Source of the DNA: Archivesica marissinica
Lineage: Eukaryota; Mollusca; Bivalvia; Venerida; Vesicomyidae
Length of the DNA stretch: 64,000 nucleotides
Assembly: GCA_014843695.1 (NCBI GenBank)
Contig: CM026393.1
Span: 9,077,536 to 9,141,535 of the forward strand
Reading direction: 5' to 3'
Within the stretch, counting starts at the first letter, position 1. Every line of letters starts with the position of its first letter. The notes below the pieces were generated by a model. It had not been told where the DNA came from, ran no database searches, and saw only the letters and a program-made list of their open reading frames with translations. Below are positions 1-11,950 of this stretch, piece after piece. The translations under genes and the position numbers were made by a program.

Positions 1-872
1 CATTGTAATTGCACCAACGTATGTCCTATATCTGCATGTCAATACATTGCAATTGCACCAACGTATGTCCTATATCTACATGTCAATACATTGCAATTGC
101 ACCAACGTATGTCCTATATCTGCATGTCAATACATTGCAATTCCACCAACGTATGTCCTATATCTGCATGTCAATACATTGCAATTCCACCAACGTATGT
201 CCTATATCTACATGTCAATACATTGCAATTGCACCAACGTATGTCCTATATATGCATGTCAATACATTGCAATTGCACCAACATATGTCCTATATCTGCA
301 TGTCAATACATTGCAATTCCACCAACGTATGTCCTATATCTGCATGTCAATACATTGCAATTCCACCAACGTATGTCCTATATCTGCATGTCAATACATT
401 GCAATTCCACCAACGTATGTCCTATATCTGCATGTCAATACATTGCAATTCCACCAACGTATGTCCTATATCTGCATGTCAATACATTGCAATTGCACCA
501 ACATATGTCCTATATCTGCATGTCAATACATTGCAATTGCACCAACGTATGTCCTATATCTGCATGTCAATACATTGCAATTCCACCAACGTATGTCCTA
601 TATCTGCATGTCAATACATTGCAATTCCACCAACGTATGTCCTATATCTACATGTCAATACATTGCAATTCCACCAACGTATGTCCTATATCTGCATGTC
701 AATACATTGCAATTCCACCAACGTATGTCCTATATCTACATGTCAATACATTGCAATTGCACCAACGTATGTCCTATATCTACATGTCAATACATTGCAA
801 TTGCACCAATGTATGTCCTATATCTGCATGTCGATACATTGCAATTGCACCAACGTATGTCCTATATCTGCA
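1..872. repeat. 44-bp minisatellite, about 20 copies, continues off the left edge
   Basis: Head-to-tail copies of a 44-bp unit containing the block caccaacgtatgtcctatat. Units differ mainly at one G/C site after 'caatt' and at 'tctgcatg' versus 'tctacatg'. The array is cut by the window edge and ends at about 872, only 8 bases before the likely splice acceptor at 879-880. Because 44 is not a multiple of three, every forward frame stays open across it; these frames are not genes. Confidence 0.95.
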
Positions 873-880
873 TGTTTCAG

Positions 881-1006
881 ATTGAACATAGGCTGCTTGC
901 TGTTGGAAGAGATATCTCCATTGCTGTGCAACCCTCAGACTTTGTCAAGGAACTCAAAAAACAAGTGAAAAAACTGAAGGGTTACAAAGACTATCTCATT
1001 AAGTGA
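881..1006 (+). CDS. Probable last coding exon of an unidentified gene (C-terminal 41 residues)
   Basis: Directly after the minisatellite there is 126 bp of non-repetitive sequence preceded by a good 3' splice site (catgtttcag, AG at 879-880). It reads in phase 0 as 41 residues and a stop (TGA 1004-1006). The residues look like real protein: an ordinary mixed start (IEHRLLAVGRDISIAVQPSD) and a lysine-rich amphipathic tail (VKELKKQVKKLKGYKDYLIK) that could end a coiled coil. I do not recognise the family. Upstream exons would lie left of the window, with the 44-bp array in the last intron. The 3' untranslated region would be the next minisatellite, which starts about 14 bases after the stop. 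Alternative: a fragment of a retroposed gene, or chance. Confidence 0.45.
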   Translation: MEHRLLAVGRDISIAVQPSDFVKELKKQVKKLKGYKDYLIK

Positions 1007-1019
1007 TTTATTGTTTAGC

Positions 1020-3290
1020 ATGAAACAAGTAACACACACACACGGACAGATGAAACAAGTAACACACATGGACAGATGAAACAAGTAACACACACGGACA
1101 GATGAAACAAGTAACACACATGGACAGATGAAACAAGTAACACACACACGGACAGATGAAACAAGTAACACACACGGACAGATGAAACAAGTAACACACA
1201 CACGGACAGATGAAACAAGTAACACACACGGACAGATGAAACAAGTAACACACACGGACAGATAAAACAAGTAACACACACACAAGGACAGATGAAACAA
1301 GTAACACACACACACGGACAGATGAAACAAGTAACACACACACAAGGACAGATGAAACAAGTAACACACACACACGCACAGATAAAACAAGTAACACACA
1401 CACAAGGACAGATGAAACAAGTAACACACACACACGGACAGATGAAACAAGTAACACACACACAAGGACAGTTGAAACAAGTAACACACACACACGGACA
1501 GATAAAACAAGTAACACACACACTAGGACAGATGAAACAAGTAACACACACACACGGACAGATGAAACAAGTAACACACACACACGGACAGATGAAACAA
1601 GTAACACACACACAAGGACAGATGAAACAAGTAACACACACACAAGGACAGTTGAAACAAGTAACACACACACAAGGACAGTTGAAACAAGTAACACATA
1701 CACAAGGACAGATGAAACAAGTAACACACACAGAAGGACAGATGAAACAAGTAACACACACAGAAGGACAGATGAAACATGTAACACACACACAAGGACA
1801 GATGAAACATGTAACACACACACAAGGACAGATGAAACAAGTAACACACACAGAAGGACAGATGAAACAAGTAACACACATAGAAGGACAGATGAAACAA
1901 GTAACACACACAGAAGGACAGATGAAACAAGTAACACACACAGAAGGACAGATGAAACATGTAACACATACACAAGGACAGATGAAACAAGTAACACACA
2001 CAGAAGGACAGATGAAACAAGTAACACACATAGAAGGACAGATGAAACAAGTAACACATATACAAGGACAGATGAAACAAGTAACACACACACAAGGACA
2101 GTTGAAACAAGTAGCACATACACACGGACAGATGAAACAAGTAACACACACAGAAGGACAGATGAAACAAGTAACACACACAGAAGGACAGATGAAACAA
2201 GTAACACACACACAAGAACAAATGAAAAAAGTAACACACATAGAAGGACAGATGAAACAAGTAACACACACAGAAGGACAGTTGAAACAAGTAACACACA
2301 CAGAAGGACAGTTGAAACAAGTAACACACACAGAAGGACAGTTGAAACAAGTAACACACACAGAAGGACAGATGAAACAAGTAACACACACACAGAAGGA
2401 CAGATGAAACAAGTAACACACACACAGAAGGACAGATGAAACAAGTAACACACATACAAGGACAGATGAAACAAGTAACACACATACAAGGACAGATGAA
2501 ACAAGTAACACACATACAAGGACAGATGAAACAAGTAACACACACAGAAGGGCAGATGAAACAAGTAACACACACACAGAAGGACAGATGAAACAAGTAA
2601 CACACACAGACAGATGAAACAAGTAACACACACGGACAGATGGAACAAGTAACACGCACAGAAGGACAGATGAAACAAGTAACACACATACAAGGACAAA
2701 TGAAACAAGTAACATACAAGGACAGATGAAACAAGTAACACACACACAAGGACAGATGAAACAAGTAACACACATACAAGGACAGATGAAACAAGTAACA
2801 CACACACAAGGACAGTTGAAACAAGTAACACGCACAGAAGGACAAATGAAACAAGTAACACACATACAAGGACAGATGATACAAGTAACACACATACAAG
2901 GACAGATGAAACAAGTAACACACACACAAGGACAGATGAAACAAGTAACACACATGGACAGATGAAACAAGTAACATACATACAAGGACAGATGATACAA
3001 GTAACACACACACAAGGACAGATGAAACAAGTAACACACACACAAGGACAGGTGAAACAAGTAACACACACGGACAGATGAAACAAGTAACACACAAGGA
3101 CAGATGAAACAAGTAACACACATACAAGGACAGATGAAACAAGTAACACACATGGACAGATGATACAAGTAACATACAAGGACATATGAAACAAGTAACA
3201 CACATACAAGGACAGATGAAACAAGTAACACACAAGGACAGATGAAACAAGTAACATACAAGGATAGATGAAACAAGTAACACACACGGA
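1020..3290. repeat. Minisatellite of about 22-30 bp units, roughly 80 copies
   Basis: Copies of a unit built from gatgaaacaagtaacacaca plus a short variable (CA)n, caaggaca or cagaaggaca segment. Unit length changes in 2-bp and 4-bp steps because the internal CA tract varies. Many units are exactly 30 bp, so long open frames appear on both strands; composition and periodicity show these are not genes. Confidence 0.95.
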
Positions 3291-3644
3291 CAGACAAAGA
3301 ACATCGAGGGATCTCGTCACACACTGACAGACAGAGAACATCCTCGCTGTTGTCCTACATTCATGCATAATAATGGTCAAACACGTCCTGCCTAATAAAC
3401 TACTTTATTAATCAGTGCCTAATAAATGTTTCGTGATGTCATAGCGCTGCGTATGTGATGTCATAGCGCTGCGTATGTGATGTCATAGCGCTGCGTATGT
3501 GATGATGTCATTTGTTCACAGGTATGATTAAACATAAAATGTATTTTTTATCAGAAGATAAATAGAATATTAGGTTACTACCATCTGTTAAATTTTAAAT
3601 TATTAGGCTCATCTCTGAATACAAGGCCCGTCTCTGACTAGCCA
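3291..3644. other. Short spacer with a 22-bp triplication
   Basis: Non-coding spacer between two arrays. At 3433-3498 a 22-bp unit (gtgatgtcatagcgctgcgt + at) is repeated three times. No gene or transposon is recognisable in the rest. Confidence 0.7.
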
Positions 3645-4150
3645 GTAGTATGGATATACATCGCTGGATCCAGTTGCCAGCTATACACATCTGTAATGTT
3701 AATCCTGTACACAGCAGTATGGATATACATCGCTGGATCCAGTTGCCAGATATGCACATCTGTAATGTTAATCCTGTACACAGCAGTATGGATGTACATT
3801 GCTGGATCCAGTTGCCAGATATACACATCTGTAATGTTAATCCTGTACACAGCAGTATGGATGTACATCGCTGGATCCAGTTGCCCGATATACACATCTG
3901 TAATGTTAATCCTGCACACAGCAGTATAGATATACATTGCTAGATCCAGTTGCCAGCTATGCACATCTGTAATGTTAATCCTGCACACAGCAGTATGGAT
4001 GTACATCGCTGGATCCAGTTGCCAGATATACACATCTGTAATGTTAATCCTGCACACAGCAGTATAGATATACATTGCTAGATCCAGTTGCCAGCTATGC
4101 ACATCTGTATAATGTTAATCCTGCACACAGCAGTATAGATATACATTGTT
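3645..4150. repeat. 69-bp minisatellite, about 7 copies
   Basis: Tandem units containing ctggatccagttgccagata and acatctgtaatgttaatcct. The unit is 69 bp, a multiple of three, which explains open frames on both strands. Confidence 0.93.
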
Positions 4151-4472
4151 AGTACGGAATCATGCTACTTTTCTGTAACTTCAGAATATGTCTTCTTAAG
4201 TTTTGAAATTGAATATAATTTTGGAATATTGACATGGCTGTGTAAGATGTGATGATTGCAGACGGACATACATGAGCTATTTACTATGGTTACCATGTTT
4301 ATAACTGAATCATGTGCTTGAAAGTGAACATATTTCGAACATTTATTATAAAAATGTATATATTCGAATATGATTTTAACATTAATACAGGATTTATTAA
4401 CTACAGTCGGTCATGCCATGAATTTATTAAATATATACACAGCCAGAAGTTTAAATCAACGAATAAAATATC
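4151..4472. other. AT-rich spacer, nothing recognised
   Basis: About 320 bp of unique-looking AT-rich sequence between two arrays. I see no coding potential, tRNA-like promoter or terminal repeat. Confidence 0.5.
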
Positions 4473-4932
4473 TGCCTTGCAATTGCTGCCTTGCAATAGC
4501 TGTCTTGCAATTGCTGCCATGCAATAGCTGCCTTGCAATTGCTGCCTTGCAATAGCTGTCTTGCAATTGCTGCCATGCAATAGCTGCCTTGCAATAGCTG
4601 TCTTGCAATAGCTGTCTTGCAATTGCTGCCATGCAATAGCTGCCTCGCAATAGCTGCCATGCAATAGCTGTCTTGCAATAGCTCTCTTGCAATTGCTGCC
4701 ATGCAATAGCTGTCTTGCAATAGCTGTCTTGCAATTGCTGCCATGCAATAGCTGCCATGCAATAGCTGCCTTACAATAGCTGCCTTACAATAGCTGCCAT
4801 GCAATAGCTGCCATGCAATAGCTGCCATGCAATAGCTGCCTTACAATAGCTGCCTTACAATAGCTGCCATGCAATAGCTGCCTCACAATAGCTGCCATAC
4901 AATAGCTGCCATGCAATAGCTGCCTTGCAAAC
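4473..4932. repeat. 14-bp minisatellite, about 32 copies
   Basis: Units of the type tgccatgcaatagc, with the variants ccatg, ccttg, tcttg and ccttac intermixed. The CAATTG/CAATAG alternation marks subgroups. Confidence 0.93.
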
Positions 4933-4962
4933 TTGTTTCATTGATATGTCATATTGTCAATA

Positions 4963-5682
4963 TTACTGGATAAGGCTATGTGACACGTGTACTATATTAC
5001 TGGATAAGGCTATGTGACACGTGTACTATATTACTGGATAAGGCTATGTGACACGTGTACTATATTACTGGATAAGGCTATGTGACACGTGTACTATATT
5101 ACTGGATACGGCTATGTGACACGTGTACTATATTACTGGATAAGGCTATGTGACACGTGTACTATATTAATGGATAAGGCTATGTGACACGTGTACTATA
5201 TTACTGGATAAGGCTATGTGACACGTGTACTATATTACTGGATAAGGCTATGTGACATGTGTACTATATTACTGGATACGGCTATGTGACACGTGTACTA
5301 TATTACTGGATAAGGCTATGTGACATGTGTACTATATTACTGGACAAGGCTATGTGACACGTGTACTATATTACTGAATAAGGCTATGTGACACGTGTAC
5401 TATATTACTGGATAAGGCTATGTGACACGTGTACTATATTACTGGATACGGCTATGTGACACGTGTACTATATTACTGGATAAGGCTATGTGACATGTGT
5501 ACTATATTACTGGATACGGCTATGTGACACGTGTACTATATTACTGGATAAGGCTATGTGACACGTGTACTATATTACTGGATAAGGCTATGTGACACGT
5601 GTACTATATTACTGGATAAGGCTATGTGACACGTGTACTATATTACTGGATAAGGCTATGTGACACGTGTACTATATTATAT
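4963..5682. repeat. 34-bp minisatellite, about 21 copies
   Basis: Highly uniform units containing tattactggataaggctatg followed by tgacacgtgtacta. Few substitutions (gataag/gatacg, cacgtg/catgtg) point to recent expansion or strong homogenisation. Each unit carries a CACGTG E-box-like palindrome; no function is implied. Confidence 0.95.
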
Positions 5683-5867
5683 CTTTATTAAATTAAGAAT
5701 CACCTAAGAAATTGGAAAGAATATGCATTTTCATGCACGCATGCTCCATTTTGCCATATTTGCCATATTTGCACTGGCACCCCCATATGCCCAAATGTTG
5801 TAGGTGGAGCACTGTACAAGATGCACATTCTGATAATAACGGTGGTACTGTTGGATGCAATCATGTA

Positions 5868-6005
5868 TTTCCTGTTCAGACCGTGTCTCTTTATATGAAA
5901 AAGTTGGCAGTTTCTTACGGAGGTTGGTGCACCAAGTACTTGTTAACTGCTGAAGCCTGCTCAGGAAAGGTGTTGCTAGGTAATCTGCCCGTCGCTAAAT
6001 AAACT
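5868..6005 (+). mobile_element. SINE family D, 5'-truncated copy
   Basis: The segment with aaaagttggcagtttcttac, the 'ggtgcaccaagtact' block and the tail 'aatctgcccgt..cgctaaataaact' matches the reverse complement of 25294-25440 almost base for base. That copy has a tRNA-like head, so this is a truncated SINE. A 96-residue open frame across 5712-6002 is therefore not a gene. The 5712-5867 stretch upstream is not shared with the other copy. Confidence 0.75.
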
Positions 6006-6019
6006 TAATTTAAAAAAAA

Positions 6020-6850
6020 GACATACTATGTTTTAGACATAATGACATATTTCTATGTTTTAGACATAGTCATATATTTGTATGCTTTAGACATGTGAAC
6101 ACATTTGTATATTTTACAGATATGGATATTTCTACATTTTAGACATAGTGATACATTTTATGTATTAGACATATGTCTATGTTTTAAAGACACATTTATA
6201 TGCTTAAACTTGATAGTGACATTTCTTTGTCTTACATATAGTGACACGTTTCTCTATTTCAAACTTAGTGACATATTTCTATATTTCAAACATAGTGACA
6301 CATTTCTATATTTCAAACTTAGTGACACATTTCTATATTTCAAACATAGTGACATATTTCTATATTTCAAACATAGTGACATATTTCTATATTTCAAACA
6401 TAGTGACATATTTCTATATTTCAAACATAGTGACATATTTCTATATTTCAAACATAGTGACACATTTCTATATTTCAAACATAGTGACACATTTCTATAT
6501 TTCAAACATAGTGACACATTTCTATATTTCAAACATAGTGACATATTTCTATATTTCAAACATAGTGACATATTTCTATATTTCAAACATAGTGACATAT
6601 TTCTATATTTCAAACATAGTGACATATTTCTATATTTCAAACATAGTGACATATTTCTATATTTCAAACATAGTGACATATTTCTATATTTCAAACTTAG
6701 TGACCTATTTCTATTCGTTAGACGGATACATTTCTATGTCTTTGACATAGGGATACATGTTTATGTTTTAGACAAGGGGACACATTTGTATATTTATACA
6801 TAATGATACATTTGTATATTTTAGACATAGGGCCATGCTTCTATGTTTAG
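6020..6850. repeat. 27-bp minisatellite with degenerate edges
   Basis: A clean core at about 6230-6710 has roughly 18 copies of a 27-bp unit containing atttctatatttcaaacata. Increasingly diverged versions flank it (6020-6230 and 6710-6850; for example tatgttttagacata). The young centre with old edges is a typical minisatellite age gradient. Confidence 0.93.
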
Positions 6851-6994
6851 CTTATAGTTTTCAGATTTAAATATTTTATTATAACTGTTATGGCTTTATA
6901 TTATAGTTTGTTATTGCTTGTTTTGTTAAATTCTAAGGTGTTTATATTCCAGGATTTAATATTGTATTATATTGAAATTAATATATATATATAG

Positions 6995-9490
6995 CGTGTG
7001 TAGCTTGTATACATATGTGTTATGCCAGGGTATGTGTGTGTGCTGGTATACATATGTGTTATGCCAGGGTATGTGTGTGTGCTGGTATACATATGTGTTA
7101 TGTCAGGGTATGTGTGTGTGCTGGTATACATATGTGTTATGCCAGGGTATGTGTGTGTGCTGGTATGCCAGGGTATGTATGTGTGCTGGTATGCCAGGGT
7201 ATGTGTGTGTGCTGGTATACATATGTGTTATGTCAGGGTATGTGTGTGTGCTGGTATACATATGTGTTATGCCAGGGTATGTGTGTGTGCTGGTATACAT
7301 ATGTGGTATGCCAGGGTATGTGTGTGTGCTGGTATGTCAGGGTATGTGTGTGTGCTGGTATGCCAGGGTATGTGTGTGTGCTGGTATGCCAGGGTATGTG
7401 TGTGTGCTGGTATGTCAGGGTATGTGTGTGTGCTGGTATGTCAGGGTATGTGTGTGTGCTGGTATGCCAGGTATGTGTGTGTGCTGGTATGTCAGGGTAT
7501 GTGTGTGTGCTGTGTTATGCCAGGGTATGTGTGTGTGCTGGTATACATATGTGTTATGCCAGGGTATGTGTGTGTGCTGGTATACATATGTGTTATGCCA
7601 GGGTATGTGTGTGTGCTGGTATGTCAGGGTATGTGTGTGTGCTGGTATGCCAGGGTATGTGTGTGTGCTGGTATGTCAGGGTATGTGTGTGTGGTATACA
7701 TATGTGTTATGTCAGGGTATGTGTGTGTGCTGGTATACATATGTGTTATGCCAGGGTATGTGTGTGTGCTGGTATGTCAGGGTATGTGTGTGTGGGTATA
7801 CATATGTGTTATGCCAGGGTATGTGTGTGTGCTGGTATACATATGTGTTATGCCAGGGTATGTGTGTGTGCTGGTATGTCAGGGTATGTGTGTGTGCTGG
7901 TATACATATGTGTTATGCCAGGGTATGTGTGTGTGCTGGTATGCCAGGGTATGTGTGTGTGCTGGTATACATATGTGTTATGTCAGGGTATGTGTGTGTG
8001 CTGGTATACATATGTGTTATGCCAGGGTATGTGTGTGTGCTGGTATGTCAGTGTATGTGTGTGTGCTGGTATACATATGTGTTATTCCAGGGTATGTGTG
8101 TGTGTGCTGGTATGCCAGGGTATGTGTGTGTGCTGGTATGCCAGGGTATGTGTGTGTGCTGGTATGCCAGGGTATGTATGTGTGCTGGTATGCCAGGGTA
8201 TGTGTGTGTGCTGGTATGCCAGGGTATGTGTGTGTGCTGGTATACATATGTGTTATGTCAGGGTATGTGTGTGTGCTGGTATACATATGTGGTATGCCAG
8301 GGTATGTATGTGTGCTGGTATACATATGTGTTATGTCAGGGTATGTGTGTGTGCTGGTATGCCAGGGTATGGTGTGTGCTGGTATGCCAGGGTATGTATG
8401 TGTGCTGGTATACATATGTGTTATGCCAGGGTATGTGTGTGTGCTGGTATGCCAGGGTATGTGTGTGTGCTGGTATGCCAGGGTATGTGTGTGTGCTGGT
8501 ATGCCAGGGTATGTGTGTGTGCTGGTATGTCAGGGTATGTGTGTGTGCTGGTATGTCAGGGTATGTGTGTGTGCTGGTATGCCAGGGTATGTGTGTGTGC
8601 TAGTATACATATGTGGTATGTCAGGGTATGTGTGTGTGCTGGTATACATATGTGTTATGTCAGGGTATGTGTGTGTGCTGGTATGCCAGGGTATGTGTGT
8701 GTGCTGGTATGCCAGGGTATGTGTGTGTGCTGGTATACATATGTGTTATGTCAGGGTATGTGTGTGTGCTGGTATACATATGTGTTATGCCAGGGTATGT
8801 GTGTGTGCTGGTATACATATGTGTTATGTCAGGGTGTGTGTGTGCTGGTATACATATGTGTTATGTCCGGGTATGTGTGTGTGCTGGTATACATATGTGT
8901 TATGCCAGGGTATGTGTGTGTGCTGGTATACATATGTGTTATGTCAGGGTATGTGTGTGTGCTGGTATGCCAGGGTATGTGTGTGTGCTGGTATGCCAGG
9001 GTATGTGTGTGTGCTGGTATACATATGTGTTATGTCAGGGTATGTGTGTGTGCTGGTATACATATGTGTTATGCCAGGGTATGTGTGTGTGCTGGTATAC
9101 ATATGTGTTATGTCAGGGTGTGTGTGTGCTGGTATACATATGTGTTATGTCCGGGTATGTGTGTGTGCTGGTATACATATGTGTTATGTCAGGGTATGTG
9201 TGTGTGCTGGTATACATATGTGTTATGCCAGGGTATGTGTGTGTGCTGGTATGCCAGGGTATGTGTGTGTGCTGGTATACATATGTGTTATGCCAGGGTA
9301 TGTGTGTGTGCTGGTATACATATGTGTTATGCCAGGGTATGTGTGTGTGCTGGTATACATATGTGTTATGCCAGGGTATGTGTGTGTGCTGGTATACATA
9401 TGTGTTATGCCAGGGTATGTGTGTGTGCTGGTATCATATGTGTTATGCCAGGGTATGTGTGTGTGCTGGTATACATATGTGTTATGTCAG
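6995..9490. repeat. Composite TG-rich minisatellite built from two unit types, runs into the gap
   Basis: The array mixes a short unit of about 26 bp (tatgccagggtatgtgtgtg + tgctgg) with a long unit of about 39 bp that adds tatacatatgtgt in front. The two types occur in irregular order for about 2.5 kb. The array ends at the assembly gap, so its true length is unknown. Open frames with CVCAG-type repeats are artefacts. Confidence 0.95.
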
Positions 9491-10490
9491 NNNNNNNNNN
9501 NNNNNNNNNNNNNNNNNNNNNNNNNNNNNNNNNNNNNNNNNNNNNNNNNNNNNNNNNNNNNNNNNNNNNNNNNNNNNNNNNNNNNNNNNNNNNNNNNNNN
9601 NNNNNNNNNNNNNNNNNNNNNNNNNNNNNNNNNNNNNNNNNNNNNNNNNNNNNNNNNNNNNNNNNNNNNNNNNNNNNNNNNNNNNNNNNNNNNNNNNNNN
9701 NNNNNNNNNNNNNNNNNNNNNNNNNNNNNNNNNNNNNNNNNNNNNNNNNNNNNNNNNNNNNNNNNNNNNNNNNNNNNNNNNNNNNNNNNNNNNNNNNNNN
9801 NNNNNNNNNNNNNNNNNNNNNNNNNNNNNNNNNNNNNNNNNNNNNNNNNNNNNNNNNNNNNNNNNNNNNNNNNNNNNNNNNNNNNNNNNNNNNNNNNNNN
9901 NNNNNNNNNNNNNNNNNNNNNNNNNNNNNNNNNNNNNNNNNNNNNNNNNNNNNNNNNNNNNNNNNNNNNNNNNNNNNNNNNNNNNNNNNNNNNNNNNNNN
10001 NNNNNNNNNNNNNNNNNNNNNNNNNNNNNNNNNNNNNNNNNNNNNNNNNNNNNNNNNNNNNNNNNNNNNNNNNNNNNNNNNNNNNNNNNNNNNNNNNNNN
10101 NNNNNNNNNNNNNNNNNNNNNNNNNNNNNNNNNNNNNNNNNNNNNNNNNNNNNNNNNNNNNNNNNNNNNNNNNNNNNNNNNNNNNNNNNNNNNNNNNNNN
10201 NNNNNNNNNNNNNNNNNNNNNNNNNNNNNNNNNNNNNNNNNNNNNNNNNNNNNNNNNNNNNNNNNNNNNNNNNNNNNNNNNNNNNNNNNNNNNNNNNNNN
10301 NNNNNNNNNNNNNNNNNNNNNNNNNNNNNNNNNNNNNNNNNNNNNNNNNNNNNNNNNNNNNNNNNNNNNNNNNNNNNNNNNNNNNNNNNNNNNNNNNNNN
10401 NNNNNNNNNNNNNNNNNNNNNNNNNNNNNNNNNNNNNNNNNNNNNNNNNNNNNNNNNNNNNNNNNNNNNNNNNNNNNNNNNNNNNNNNNN
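9491..10490. other. Assembly gap, exactly 1000 N
   Basis: A run of N of standard placeholder length. It hides the end of the TG-rich array, the 5' flank of the LTR retrotransposon and the first few bases of its 5' LTR. Confidence 0.99.
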
Positions 10491-11454
10491 CAAAACCCCA
10501 ATTTGCACGAAATATTTATTATTGTTATATATAAATAGTAATGTATTATATAAATACATTAAACTGTTTCTATATATGGCCAAATGTTTACCATGTAATA
10601 TATATATATTTGTTTTATGCATAATCGTCTGCTATTATTTTCGCGCCTAAAATTATCAGTCTCGCTTCGCGCGGGAAATGACTTAAGATTTTAGGCCTAA
10701 TCTCAGTTTATCAAGGCCGTGGTTGCAGGTGTCCAGTTATGTAATATAAAGGCGACGAACTGGTTTGATGGTGTAATATTAGATAACATAACAGATGTTT
10801 TAGGAATAACAGATGTTTTAGGAATTGTTATATCATATAGACACTGATTCAATCGTGTATATAAGAAATGGATTTTATTAACTAAAATCAGAACACTTAG
10901 GCCTACCTCCAGGAGAGAGAGTGGCGTGATCTCATTCTATAGAACATATAAACTGTTTCTATGATACTTAGATATTATGGACATTATAAGAATTATAACT
11001 TATAAAGATTTGTCGAATAATTAAATAAAATCGTTCAGCCATAGAAGAAACAGAGAGTTTCGGCGAACCATATCGAAGGTGATTAAAAGTTAATAAATCA
11101 GAAACATTGATTAGATTATAGTGATATTGAGTAATGACGGATTAGAGAAACTGGAGTTAATTATATTGTGTAGCGCATAGTCGGCTCACACAAATTGGAT
11201 TGTTAAATAAGCGTTTAATGATACGATGATATATATATAAATCACTGATTATATATATCAGAATATCTCTGATGCCAATTTAAACAAGATATTATATAGA
11301 AGAAATGTAAGACTGTGTTGAGTTATTATTAATACATATATTGAAGAAGAAACCCCCTAGACAACTCCAGCGAGTCTACAATAGGATAGACCCTGGTAAG
11401 AGCCGTAGCAACTGAGATATATAAATACGAGAAGAAAAAGGAGAGTTTGCGACA
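10491..11454 (+). repeat. 5' LTR (first about 4 bases lost in gap)
   Basis: Aligns from its first visible base with the 3' LTR from 16787. It ends gagtttgcgaca, giving the canonical CA terminus just before the primer binding site. The first roughly 165 bp match the 3' LTR perfectly. The rest carries several dozen substitutions and small indels (my count by eye is about 45). Confidence 0.92.
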
Positions 11455-11456
11455 AT

Positions 11457-11475
11457 TGGGACGCTCGTCCGGGAT
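11457..11475 (+). promoter_or_regulatory. Primer binding site, tRNA-Pro-like
   Basis: The sequence tgggacgctcgtccgggat lies 2 bases after the 5' LTR. Its 3' thirteen bases (gctcgtccgggat) equal the tRNA-Pro-type primer site known from murine leukaemia virus. The first part (tgggac instead of tgggg) differs and makes the site one base longer. The primer is therefore probably tRNA-Pro or a close relative; the host tRNA would settle it. Confidence 0.7.
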
Positions 11476-11950
11476 TGGACATACAATACAATACAAAACA
11501 TTTTATTGCATGAGATAATAAAATACAATAAAGAAGAAATGACATATCGTGACATATTGTGAAGGACACTAGAATTTATATATGGAATATTGTGAAGGAC
11601 ACTAGGATTTATACATGAAGAATACAAGGGACTATTAATTAACGTGTGAAAACAGAAGTGCATGCGAAACAGTGTTAGAATTTGTAAATAAGTGAAAGAC
11701 GTCAACGAATTATTAAATTAATGAAATGGATTAAATTATTGGAAATGTGCAAACTTTGAATATGTGATAAATTATATATTGGATTAACGGACGAGACAGA
11801 CTTCGGTAAGTACCAGTTTTCTTTTCATAGAGGCTTAATATTATCATTAAAATTATATTAGTGATTTACTTCCTTTTATTGAACTCAATTCTATAATACA
11901 TTTGGAGATACATTCTGGGGATTAAAAATTTTGGGAAATAAAAAAATAAA

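Noticed and set aside
1008..3380. Open frames of 590-790 codons on the minus strand over the 22-30-bp array
   Set aside because: They exist because the repeat has no stop in those registers. Several frames on both strands are open together and the residues simply follow the repeat.
5712..6002. 96-residue frame as a small gene
   Set aside because: Its second half is a SINE family D fragment matching 25294-25440, and the frame has no other support.
6972..10650. Frames of 500-1200 codons of CVCAG/YVCVLV repeats
   Set aside because: Translations of a TG-rich minisatellite, partly through the N gap. No start context, domain or codon bias.
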